Shown one piece after another: positions 54,387 through 62,390 of a stretch of DNA of 64,000 bases; the stretch's first letter is position 1, and each line of letters begins with the position of its first letter. The notes below the pieces were generated by a model that was not told the origin of the DNA, made no database searches, and saw nothing but the letters and a program-made list of their open reading frames with translations. The stretch is from Stutzerimonas stutzeri (GTDB lineage: Bacteria; Pseudomonadota; Gammaproteobacteria; Pseudomonadales; Pseudomonadaceae): NCBI RefSeq assembly GCF_000952685.1, contig NZ_JYHV01000011.1, forward strand, positions 365,019 to 429,018, written 5' to 3'. The translations under genes and the position numbers were made by a program.

Positions 54387-54983
54387 ATGGCTAACTGCAA
54401 CGATTTGATCATCTGCGAACACTGCAATTGCGTGTTCGAGAAGGCTGCCCTTAATAGGCATCAGACCTCCCTTTGCTCACGTTGCGGTAGCGTGCTTCAG
54501 CGCTTTAATGGCCTGGCCATTGATCAACGGCTGGCGCTGACGATCACGGCTGCGGTGCTATGGCTTCTCGCAAACTTCTATCCCGTCATGGTCATCAGCC
54601 TGCAAGGGCTCAAGAGCAGCGCCACCTTATGGGATTCGGTGCTGGCGTTAAGCGTCGGACCGATTACGTTCATCGCGCTGGTCGCGGCAATTTCCATCAT
54701 CATCGCACCGCTTTTCCAACTGTGCTTGCTGACTTGGGTACTCAGCTTCGCTCTTTCCCGAAGACGTGCCCCTGGCTTCGGTCTGTGCATGCGCTGGCTG
54801 GAGTCGCTCAGGCCATGGAGCATGCTTGAGGTGTGTCTACTCGGGGCACTTGTTGCAGTGTTCAAACTCGCCGGCATGTTGGATGTGCTGCCTGGCATCG
54901 GCTTGTTCGCCCTGGCCGTGCTTAGCTTGTTGCTGATTCGCATTGCCGGCCGCGACGTGCGCGAGCTTTGGGACGTTCTATGA
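54387..54983 (+). CDS. PqiA-type membrane protein, first half-size copy
   Basis: 198 residues from ATG 54387. A zinc-ribbon-like start (CEHCNC and CSRCG) precedes four membrane helices (LALTITAAVLWLLANFYPVM, the segment near 85-110, LEVCLLGALVAVFKLAGML, and the last near 175-190). E. coli PqiA is one protein with two such units; here the units are separate genes. PqiA is the inner-membrane partner of the PqiB tunnel that moves lipids between membranes. Its TGA overlaps the ATG of the next gene. The chosen start follows 20 codons of open frame with no ribosome site. Confidence 0.87.
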   Translation: MANCNDLIICEHCNCVFEKAALNRHQTSLCSRCGSVLQRFNGLAIDQRLALTITAAVLWLLANFYPVMVISLQGLKSSATLWDSVLALSVGPITFIALVAAISIIIAPLFQLCLLTWVLSFALSRRRAPGFGLCMRWLESLRPWSMLEVCLLGALVAVFKLAGMLDVLPGIGLFALAVLSLLLIRIAGRDVRELWDVL

Positions 54984-55624
54984 ATACGCCATACGTTGCC
55001 AGCGACCTCAATCTTTGCCTCTGCCACAGCTGCGGCAAGACGTGCGATATGACCGACCAGCCCTTGTCATGCGACCGTTGCGGCGCAGCGCTGCACGACC
55101 GAAAGATCAACTCCTTATCCCGCGCCTGGGCGTTCTTGTTGGCCGCCCTGGTGTTCTACGTTCCGGCCAATCTGCTACCGGTGATGAACACCAGCATGCT
55201 CGGTACAGGCGCAGACAGCACCATCATGAGCGGGGTTTTGGAGTTTTGGCAGCACGGCGCGTGGGACATTGCGCTGATCATCTTCATCGCCAGCATTGCT
55301 GTACCGGGCATCAAATTCGCAGCTCTTTCGCTCTTGCTTATTACCGCTCAACGCGGCAGCCAATGGGCCCGCAAGGAGCGCTCGAGGCTCTACCGTTTCA
55401 TCGAACTCATCGGCTATTGGTCGATGCTCGACGTGATTGTGGTGGCACTAGTGGCTGCGCTGGTGAAATTCCACGGTTTGGCCAATATCGAGCCGCGTGC
55501 CGGCATTCTGTTTTTTGGGCTGGTGGTGGTCTTTACGATGCTATCGGCCATTAGCTTCGATCCACGTCTGATCTGGGACGGGCCGCGTGAAAAGGAGATC
55601 GTGAATGGAGTCACAAGTCACTGA
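54980..55624 (+). CDS. PqiA-type membrane protein, second half-size copy
   Basis: 214 residues from ATG 54980, which overlaps the previous stop (ATGA). Like its partner it has a cysteine motif at the start (CHSCGK and CDRCG) and four membrane helices (AWAFLLAALVFYVPANLLPV; IALIIFIASIAVPGIKFAAL; SMLDVIVVALVAALVKFHGL; the last near 180-200). PVMNTSMLG is typical of the PqiA family. Together the pair replaces one full PqiA. It overlaps the pqiB start by about 20 bases. Confidence 0.87.
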   Translation: MNTPYVASDLNLCLCHSCGKTCDMTDQPLSCDRCGAALHDRKINSLSRAWAFLLAALVFYVPANLLPVMNTSMLGTGADSTIMSGVLEFWQHGAWDIALIIFIASIAVPGIKFAALSLLLITAQRGSQWARKERSRLYRFIELIGYWSMLDVIVVALVAALVKFHGLANIEPRAGILFFGLVVVFTMLSAISFDPRLIWDGPREKEIVNGVTSH

Positions 55625-57251
55625 TCTGGTGCGAGGTAATGCCAAGCCCGTTATCAAAACGCGCCGTTTCAAAGTTTCGTTGGTTTGGATCGTTCCCATC
55701 GTGGCGGTGCTGGTAGGCATTTCGCTCGTGGTGCACAACGTCATGCAGGAAGGGCCGACCATAACGGTGACCTTCAGGACCGGTAGCGGGCTGGACGCCA
55801 ACAAGACTCAGGTCAAATACCGCAATGTAGTAATTGGGTATGTATCGGATGTAGCGCTGAGCGAAGATCAAAGAAGCGTCGACGCCACCATAAAACTGGC
55901 CAAGGAAGCAGAGAGCTTCACACGCGAAGACTCACAGTTCTGGGTCGTGCGACCGCGTATCGGTGCAAGCGGCGTGTCGGGTATCGATACATTGCTGTCC
56001 GGCGATTATATCGGCGCCGATATCGGCCAGGCCGATGCGAGGGCCAAGCGATTCGAAGGCCTGGAAACGCCGCCGCCCATTACCTATGGCGAGCCTGGGA
56101 AGCGTTTTACGCTACGCAGCACGGATCTGGGGTCGTTGGACATTGGCTCCCCGGTCTACTTCCGCAAAATTCCTGTCGGTCAGGTTGTGGCATACGGATT
56201 GGAAGCAGACGGCAAAAGCGTCAGCATCGAGGTGTTCGTGCATGCCCCCAATGATGTTCACGTCACTCAGAACACGCGGTTCTGGAACGCTAGCGGTATC
56301 GACGTTAAATTGGGTGCTAACGGTTTTGCGGTAGACACCGAATCGCTGTCATCGATCCTCATGGGTGGCATTGCCTTCCGCGCCCCGCTTTACAGCCCCA
56401 ACGACCTCCCCGCTACTGAAAAGAGCACCTTTGAGCTGTTCGACGATCAACTGGCTGCATTGGCCCCGCCGGACGGAAAAGCACAGTTTCTGAGCCTGCG
56501 CTTCGACCAGGCACTACGAGGGCTAAAAGTAGGCGCTCCTGTCGAGTTCCTCGGAGTGGAAATTGGCAAGGTGGTGGCGGTTGATCTGAATTTCGATCCC
56601 AAAGAGCGCAGCTTTCCTCTGGATGTTGGAATCGTGATTTATCCGCAACGACTCGGCAGGGCCCATGCGGAGATGCTCAAAGCCTTGAAGCATGATCCCA
56701 ACGATGAGGCCGCCAGCGTTCGGCTCATGGGAGCATTCATCGAGAATGGACTGAGAGCGCAAGCACGAACCGGCAACCTGCTTACCGGACAACTATATAT
56801 ATCCCTCGATTTCCATCCAAAAGCGCCCAAGGTTGCGTTCGACCCCACCGCACGCCCTGTGGTCATTCCTTCGATTCCTGGAGATTTCGAGCAGGTTCAG
56901 GAGCGACTGCAATCCGTCGTTGAAAAGATCAGCAAACTGCCATTGGATCGCATTGCCGCGAATCTCGACGGCAGCCTCGTGGAATTGCGCAAGGTGCTGG
57001 CGCAAGTCAATGCCTCAACGCTTCCCGGCGTGTCAACGACATTGACGGAGGCTAGCAAAGCTCTGGAGTCGGCCAGTTCCACGCTCGCTGAGGATTCGCC
57101 GCAACGTGAACAGCTGACGCAAACGCTGGAAGAGCTGAGCCGCACGTCGCGCTCGCTTCGCGAACTCTCGGACTATCTGGGACGACATCCGGAATCGTTA
57201 CTTCGCGGCCGGCCCGACAATGCCACGCCGCAACGAGCGCTAAGCAACTGA
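55605..57251 (+). CDS. pqiB: PqiB, MCE-domain lipid-transport protein
   Basis: 548 residues. One membrane helix at about 27-45 is followed by three MCE (MlaD-type) domains: ITVTFRTGSGLDANKTQVKYRNVVIGYV (about 52), FTLRSTDLGSLDIGSPVYFRKIPVGQVV (about 166) and LSLRFDQALRGLKVGAPVEFLGVEIGKV (about 299). The end is a helical, coiled-coil tail (about 425-530). E. coli PqiB stacks its MCE rings into a tube spanning the periplasm. Length and domain count agree. Start overlaps the second pqiA gene. Confidence 0.93.
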   Translation: MESQVTDLVRGNAKPVIKTRRFKVSLVWIVPIVAVLVGISLVVHNVMQEGPTITVTFRTGSGLDANKTQVKYRNVVIGYVSDVALSEDQRSVDATIKLAKEAESFTREDSQFWVVRPRIGASGVSGIDTLLSGDYIGADIGQADARAKRFEGLETPPPITYGEPGKRFTLRSTDLGSLDIGSPVYFRKIPVGQVVAYGLEADGKSVSIEVFVHAPNDVHVTQNTRFWNASGIDVKLGANGFAVDTESLSSILMGGIAFRAPLYSPNDLPATEKSTFELFDDQLAALAPPDGKAQFLSLRFDQALRGLKVGAPVEFLGVEIGKVVAVDLNFDPKERSFPLDVGIVIYPQRLGRAHAEMLKALKHDPNDEAASVRLMGAFIENGLRAQARTGNLLTGQLYISLDFHPKAPKVAFDPTARPVVIPSIPGDFEQVQERLQSVVEKISKLPLDRIAANLDGSLVELRKVLAQVNASTLPGVSTTLTEASKALESASSTLAEDSPQREQLTQTLEELSRTSRSLRELSDYLGRHPESLLRGRPDNATPQRALSN

Positions 57252-57266
57252 ACGAGGGAGCACACT

Positions 57267-57815
57267 ATGGTATTTCCCCGGACTACCTCGCTGGCAGCTG
57301 CGTTGCTTGCGCTCGTTGCATGCCGCAGTGATCCGATCCAGTTCCACACCCTGACCCCAATCCAGCCAGTCGCCGCAGTACGGCTCGATGCGGAAGTGGG
57401 GATCGAAGCCATTAGCGTACCGCCTCAGGTCGACCGACAGCAGATCGTAATTCGCCAGAGTGACAGCAGCCTGGCGATCCTTGAAACCCACTGGTGGGGC
57501 GCGAGCCTGGCTGAAGAACTGCGCAGTGCTATCGCACAGCAACTGCCTAATATCGCCGCTGGACGTAGGGTTTCGGTACGGCTGGATGTGCTGCGTCTGG
57601 ATTCGATTCCCGGCCAATACGCATTGATCGACGTTAAATGGCGGCTGCGGGACCTCGGAGAGGGAGGCAATGCAATGGTGCATTGCAGGAGCACACTACA
57701 GACAGCGGCGGGCGTAGACATCGACGACATAGTGATCGCCCATCAGAACAATCTGCAACGCTTGGTCGAGCAAATCAGCGATGCGGCTAACGACGTAGCT
57801 CGGAAATGTCGTTGA
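57267..57815 (+). CDS. pqiC: PqiC-like outer-membrane lipoprotein
   Basis: 182 residues. The signal peptide ends in a lipobox (ALVAC), so Cys19 is lipidated. The body matches the ABC-type transport auxiliary lipoprotein family (DUF330): FHTLTP, VGIEAISVPPQVDRQQIVIR and HWWGASLAEELRSAIAQQL. In E. coli PqiC caps PqiB at the outer membrane. It follows pqiB by 15 bases, with GAGGGAG before its ATG. This completes a PqiA-B-C set. Confidence 0.9.
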   Translation: MVFPRTTSLAAALLALVACRSDPIQFHTLTPIQPVAAVRLDAEVGIEAISVPPQVDRQQIVIRQSDSSLAILETHWWGASLAEELRSAIAQQLPNIAAGRRVSVRLDVLRLDSIPGQYALIDVKWRLRDLGEGGNAMVHCRSTLQTAAGVDIDDIVIAHQNNLQRLVEQISDAANDVARKCR

Positions 57816-57895
57816 AGAATTAGGGAGAAACAGAAGCTCATTCGCTGAGCCAATGGGAAGAAACCGGCCATCCATCCTTAGAAAGGTAATACATC

Positions 57896-58420
57896 ATGAC
57901 CACGGCAAGCGTTTCGGTAGCGCCAGAATCCGCGAAGTGGCGTTTCAAACTTGGCATCGCCTTGCTCTGTTTGATGCCCATCTTGTGGCTGCTTTTGCCG
58001 TTGGCCGCGGCAGCAGATGTCCCTGGGTCCACCATCGCGGCCCTGACCGGTGCGTTGTTCATCGTCAACAAAGTGCTGCTGCTACTGGTGATAGCGGTAA
58101 TGGGCAAAGCCGGATTTCAGGAGCTCAAACAACACCTTTTTCGTCATGTATCAGGCTTTGCCACCAGCGCTGACGTCGAAGTGAGCCCCACGCGCCACCG
58201 TATCGGAATGGTGATGTTCTGCCTGCCCTTGCTCTCTTCGTTTCTCGAGCCCTATATCGACGCCCTGGCGCCGGGCCTTCGCCCCAACAGTTGGGCACTG
58301 CAGTTGTTGGGAGACGTGCTGTTGATCGGTAGCTTCTTTGTGCTCGGTGGCAACTTCTGGGAAAAGCTGCGGGCGCTGTTTATCCGCAGAGCACGGGTCA
58401 TTACTCCCGGCGTGGTCTGA
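57896..58420 (+). CDS. 'transporter suffix' membrane protein
   Basis: 174 residues, four hydrophobic segments (about 18-40, 48-70, 101-125, 135-155). The region KWRFKLGIALLCLMPILWLL and the C-terminal half (RHRIGMVMFCLPLL, LGDVLLIGSFFVLGGNFWEKLRALF) match the 'transporter suffix' family, a small membrane protein found beside or fused to transporters. Its role is not established; it may stabilise or gate a neighbouring pump. It lies between pqiC and the HlyD adaptor on the same strand, with gaps of 80 and 64 bases. Confidence 0.8.
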   Translation: MTTASVSVAPESAKWRFKLGIALLCLMPILWLLLPLAAAADVPGSTIAALTGALFIVNKVLLLLVIAVMGKAGFQELKQHLFRHVSGFATSADVEVSPTRHRIGMVMFCLPLLSSFLEPYIDALAPGLRPNSWALQLLGDVLLIGSFFVLGGNFWEKLRALFIRRARVITPGVV

Positions 58421-58484
58421 GTAACTCCAGCTCGCTCCGGCCCATACCCGATGACCCTCGACTGCATGCTTCGCAGGAGTACAT

Positions 58485-59615
58485 ATGGCCGAAACTCCGA
58501 ACACGCCGGACCACGCCGAGCCGGCGAGTGCCCCTGAGCCGCTCCTGGAAAAACCTGCATCGGCCAACCCGCTGCGACGCGTCGCGCTGATAGTGGTGGC
58601 CTTGATTGCGGTGCTATTTGCTGTGTCCATTGCATTGGAGCGTCACACGCCATTGACTTCGCAAGCCGTGGTGCAGGCCTATGTGGTGCCGATGGCGGCC
58701 GAGGTAAGTGGCCGTGTGACCGAAATTGCCGTGATCGACAACGCGCGGGTAAAGCCCGGCCAGTTGTTGTTCCGCATAGACCCACTCCCTTACAGGCTGG
58801 CAGTCATTGATGCCGAGGCGCAGTTGGAAGCAGCGGGGCAGGCAATAGGGGCGAATACCGCCTCGGTGGACGCTGCCCAAGCCATGCTGGTGTCGGCTCG
58901 TGCACAGCGCGACAACGTGCGTGAACAAGCCCGGCGCGTGACTCATCTGGTCGAGCGAGGCGTGTTCGCCCGCGCGCGTCAGGATGAAACCGATGCGGCC
59001 CTTGGCTCCGCCGAAGCAGCCGTGAGCAAAGCACAGGCAGACTTGCAACGTGCACGTCAGCAACTGGGTGCCGATGGCAACGACAATCCGCAGCTCAAGC
59101 AAGCCCTGGCTACGTTGGAAAAAGCCAGGCTCGATCTGGTCCGTACTGAAGTTGTCGCGCCGTCCGATGGCGTTGTGACCAACCTTCAGCTTGCTGTCGG
59201 CCAGGTAGTGAGCGCCGGCCAACCAGCGCTAACCGTTATCGATGCCGGCACCGTTTGGGTTTCCGCTGCCTTTAAAGAAAACAGCCTGGAGCACATGCAG
59301 GCCAATGATCGCGCAGAACTGGTATTCGATCTGTTGCCTGGCCGTGTGTTCAAGGGCCATGTCGAGAGCGTCGCTTGGGGCGTTGCGCCGGCAGGCAGCA
59401 GCCAATCTGCATTGCCATCAGTGCGTAATCAGAGCGGTTGGGTACGCGACCCGCAGCGTTTTCCTGTACGTCTGATCGTGGAAGGTCCCCGCCCAACCGG
59501 TCCGCGCTACGGCTCACAGGTGACCGTCGTGGTGTATACGGAAGACGATCGCGTCACCAACTGGTTGGGCGCATTCACCATACGGCTGGGTGCCTGGCTC
59601 AACTATGTCAATTGA
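58485..59615 (+). CDS. HlyD/EmrA-family membrane-fusion adaptor
   Basis: 376 residues. After a Pro/Glu-rich tail comes one membrane helix (about 33-53), then AYVVPMAAEVSGRVTEIAV (first lipoyl half), a coiled-coil hairpin (about 100-210), the second half VVAPSDGVVTNLQLAVGQ, and a beta domain. It has no MFS or ABC partner beside it; the next gene encodes a DUF2955 membrane protein, the pairing seen in AaeAB-like or YibH-like modules. Its stop overlaps the next gene's start by 11 bases. Confidence 0.9.
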   Translation: MAETPNTPDHAEPASAPEPLLEKPASANPLRRVALIVVALIAVLFAVSIALERHTPLTSQAVVQAYVVPMAAEVSGRVTEIAVIDNARVKPGQLLFRIDPLPYRLAVIDAEAQLEAAGQAIGANTASVDAAQAMLVSARAQRDNVREQARRVTHLVERGVFARARQDETDAALGSAEAAVSKAQADLQRARQQLGADGNDNPQLKQALATLEKARLDLVRTEVVAPSDGVVTNLQLAVGQVVSAGQPALTVIDAGTVWVSAAFKENSLEHMQANDRAELVFDLLPGRVFKGHVESVAWGVAPAGSSQSALPSVRNQSGWVRDPQRFPVRLIVEGPRPTGPRYGSQVTVVVYTEDDRVTNWLGAFTIRLGAWLNYVN

Positions 59616-60651
59616 AAAACCATCGCGACTGGAGCTGCAGTGGGCCAAACGCCAGGGGCTGCGCGTCGCCATCGCCGTCACCGTAGGCTTATGTATGGGG
59701 CTGTTGCTAGGCGATCCTTTGCCATTTCTTGCGCCGTTGTTTGCGTCCCAGTTCCTCTTGGCGAGCCGTCGTCCGCCTGCGTTGCTTCAAGGGGTGGTGA
59801 TTGTGTTGGTGATTATCCTAACCGGTGCGCTATTAGTATTTTTATCCGGCCTTCTTAGGGAGCGTCCGTGGGTACTGCTACCCCTGCTGTGGCTGTTTTA
59901 CTTCGTGTGCTTCGTTGCCCAAGGACGACAGCGGGGCGGTGCCGTGCCGGTGTTGATGCTGCTGATCGCCATCGTCGTTCCGTTGCTCGACATTCTGCAG
60001 GACAACCTGGGTGAGCCGATCGTGCTGTTGTTGGCTAAGGCGATTAGCCTGGGAATGATGTTGTCATGGGCTACCCATGCCTTGCTGCCAAATCCAGTCG
60101 GTGACTACCGGGAAGAGCAATGTACGCTCGGGTATGATCTTGCTCTGGTGATTCGCCAGGCCGCGGCCAGCGGAGTAATTCTACTGGCCATGGTTGCCCT
60201 GTGCTTGAGCGATCCGCGATTGGCCACTGCAATGGTCATTCCGATTACTGTCGCCTCGTTGCTAAGCCAATTCGAGTTGAGCATGAACTTTCGGACTGCG
60301 CTTGGTCTGGTATTGGTCAACCTACTTGGAGGAGCGGCGGCATCGCTGGCGTTCGCCATAGTCGAGCTGCGCCCCTCTCTGTGGCTTGTAGCGCTGATCG
60401 TGCTGCTGGTCAGTCTATTGTTCGCAGGCAACGCAGCCATCGGCAACACCCGGGGTAAGATCTTTGGTGGCGGGCTTATCGTCTTTCTGATCCTCTTCGG
60501 ACTCGGTATATCGCCACTACCGACCAGCACGTTGGAGCTGTTTTCGACCCGTATCGCCTATGTACTGTGTGCAGCCCTGTACGCCGTTGTTCTGGCGGCA
60601 TTGCTGTGGCCGAGACCGCGTTCGTTTGAACATGTGGCTAACAACATTTAA
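59605..60651 (+). CDS. DUF2955 membrane protein (FUSC-like)
   Basis: 348 residues from ATG 59605, overlapping the adaptor gene by 11 bases. About ten hydrophobic segments in two similar blocks are present (VAIAVTVGLCMGLLLGDPLPFLAPLFASQFLLA in the first; TAMVIPITVASLLSQFELSMNFRTALGLVLVNLLGG in the second). DUF2955 proteins resemble the aromatic-acid exporter/FUSC superfamily and always accompany a HlyD adaptor. The substrate is unknown. It is the last gene in this cluster; a weak inverted repeat (ggatca/tgatcc) follows. Confidence 0.85.
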   Translation: MSIEKPSRLELQWAKRQGLRVAIAVTVGLCMGLLLGDPLPFLAPLFASQFLLASRRPPALLQGVVIVLVIILTGALLVFLSGLLRERPWVLLPLLWLFYFVCFVAQGRQRGGAVPVLMLLIAIVVPLLDILQDNLGEPIVLLLAKAISLGMMLSWATHALLPNPVGDYREEQCTLGYDLALVIRQAAASGVILLAMVALCLSDPRLATAMVIPITVASLLSQFELSMNFRTALGLVLVNLLGGAAASLAFAIVELRPSLWLVALIVLLVSLLFAGNAAIGNTRGKIFGGGLIVFLILFGLGISPLPTSTLELFSTRIAYVLCAALYAVVLAALLWPRPRSFEHVANNI

Positions 60652-61119
60652 GGATCAGCGCTAAAAGAACGACGAGCCGAGTGCCGATTTTTGATCCTGG
60701 TGCGCGTGCTTTTGGTGACCGCGGTGCCTCATTACGGATGCAACTGCTGAAGGCTGCTGGGAACGAAGAAGGTTTGATATCGCTTGGCAGAGATTCGCAC
60801 GAGCCAACAAACAAGCAGTTGACCAGCTATACCTATTGAGTGAGACCGCATCCGCTTTTCGTAGGCATTCATGAGCTCGCTGCGAAGCAAAATGCAAAGT
60901 CGGCGTGTTAGCGGGGCAGCACATGTCTGGCTGCGAGCAAATGCTTTTCAATTGGCAGTGTTTCGCTTGTTCAGAAGCGTCGTTATCGAACTAAAGGTTT
61001 CAATTATAGGAGGCAACGAGTCTCTCAATGCATTAACGGAGACTAGGGATGAACACCGCATTGCTACAGGTAACACCTTTGCAAATGTTGTTAGAGCGCC
61101 AATAAACGGAGAGCCTTGA
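60652..61119. other. intergenic stretch, no gene supported
   Basis: 468 bases, less GC-rich than core DNA. A frame at 60871-61119 ends exactly before the next ATG but has no ribosome site or protein-like pattern. The segment should hold the promoter for the DUF3313-type lipoprotein. Confidence 0.45.
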
Positions 61120-61812
61120 ATGAACATGTCAAAAGCGTTTTTGATAAGCGTTGTTCTGAGCAATGTCATGCTCGGCGGGTGTGCTTCGAAGGTTACAGAA
61201 GAAGGGCAATACTCTGGCTTCCTGACAAGCTACGAAGGCTTGAAGCAAACCACTTCGGCAAACGGTCAGCCTGTCATGCGTTGGGTAGCTGAGGGTTTCA
61301 ACCCCGACGCCTACGACACGATCGTGTTCGATCAACTCGAGCTTTATCCGACACCGAAGCCGAATGAGCGAATCAATTTACAGACCTTGCGGGAACTTCA
61401 GTTACTCACAAGCACAAGCGTAAAAAGCGCATTGGCTCAAAAGTACACTATTGTGCCTAGCGAAGACGCCGCGTTAGCAAGCTCCCGCTCCTTAGTTTTA
61501 AATGCCGCGATCACAGGCGTGACTGCTTCCAACGAAGGTATGCAGTGGTACGAAGTATTGCCTGTAACAGCAGTGGCCGGCATGGTTGCAGGCGCAGCGG
61601 GTTACCGCGACCAGAATACTGAACTGTATGTGGAAGCCGATCTTCTCGATGCAGCGACGGGGCAACCGGTTGTGAAAATCGTGCGAAAGGTTCTTGGCGA
61701 TACTTTGGGGAGCAGTCGTCAGGCTATTACCGTCAATGACTTCAAATCGGCGATAAAGGGCTTGGCCGAAGACGTAAACGCTTTCGTTAATAATCGATAT
61801 GAAGCCAACTAA
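61120..61812 (+). CDS. DUF3313-type outer-membrane lipoprotein
   Basis: 230 residues, with GGAGAG before the ATG. The signal peptide ends in VMLGGC, so Cys21 is lipidated. The body begins YSGFLTSYEGLKQ and has the DUF3313 outline: alternating strands, a loop with a hydrophobic Gly/Ala run (TAVAGMVAGAAGYRDQ near 157-171) that may insert in the membrane, and a C-terminal VNDFKSAIKGLAEDVNAFVNNR. Function is not known; the family is widespread in proteobacteria. Codon use is more AT-rich than in the neighbouring operon. It stands alone. Confidence 0.78.
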   Translation: MNMSKAFLISVVLSNVMLGGCASKVTEEGQYSGFLTSYEGLKQTTSANGQPVMRWVAEGFNPDAYDTIVFDQLELYPTPKPNERINLQTLRELQLLTSTSVKSALAQKYTIVPSEDAALASSRSLVLNAAITGVTASNEGMQWYEVLPVTAVAGMVAGAAGYRDQNTELYVEADLLDAATGQPVVKIVRKVLGDTLGSSRQAITVNDFKSAIKGLAEDVNAFVNNRYEAN

Positions 61813-61921
61813 TCCGAACATGGCGGAAGACAGTGTCGTAGGCTGCCAGCCCTCGAGGATCGCGCGTTTGACGCCTAAGGCAACTATTGGAAACAGTTGA
61901 ACGGGTGCGAAAAGGTCGAGC

Positions 61922-62266
61922 ATGAAGAAGCTATGGGTGTGTTACCTGAGGCTGTTAGAAAAAGACCTTTGCGCCAAGGTCTTTGACAACGTAAAGAATC
62001 TATTGGTATGTGCACTTCTTTTTGCAGCGGGTACCAGTGCTCTGCACGCAGAGCAGCCGGTGATGCTCGGCCTGGTAAGCACGCGGGTAACTGGCGTAGG
62101 GCTGTTAGTGATATCTGCGCTTTTAATGTTTCTCACCATAAGTGATGGGTTGCACCGCGTCGCCCGGATGCGTTACCACAAGCTGCTGCAATTATCACTG
62201 TGGGTGTTTTATCTGATTCTGGCAGTAAGAATGGTGCAACTAGTTTGGAGCTTCCGGGCAGAGTAG
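61922..62266 (+). CDS. small membrane protein of unknown family
   Basis: 114 residues. Hydrophobic stretches at about 25-42, 52-72 and 88-110 predict two or three membrane helices; the loop with HRVARMRYHK is basic. The ribosome site before ATG 61922 is weak (AAGGTCGAGC). I do not recognise a family. It lies between an orphan lipoprotein and an IS element in slightly AT-rich DNA, so it may be an acquired or decaying gene. The composition is protein-like, which is the main reason for calling it. Confidence 0.5.
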   Translation: MKKLWVCYLRLLEKDLCAKVFDNVKNLLVCALLFAAGTSALHAEQPVMLGLVSTRVTGVGLLVISALLMFLTISDGLHRVARMRYHKLLQLSLWVFYLILAVRMVQLVWSFRAE

Positions 62267-62390
62267 CGCGTGGGATTAGGGTCATCCAACCACCACTCCA
62301 GTTTCATTTATAGCGTGCGTAAGCTGATGGGTCCCTTTGTCTGAATCCACAGCTATCTCTCAAGCGCAAACTGTCATGTCCGCTATCGGG

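Noticed and set aside
60871..61119. 82-codon frame ending just before the DUF3313-type gene
   Set aside because: The TGA-ATG junction looked like coupling, but the frame has no ribosome site and its composition is not protein-like.
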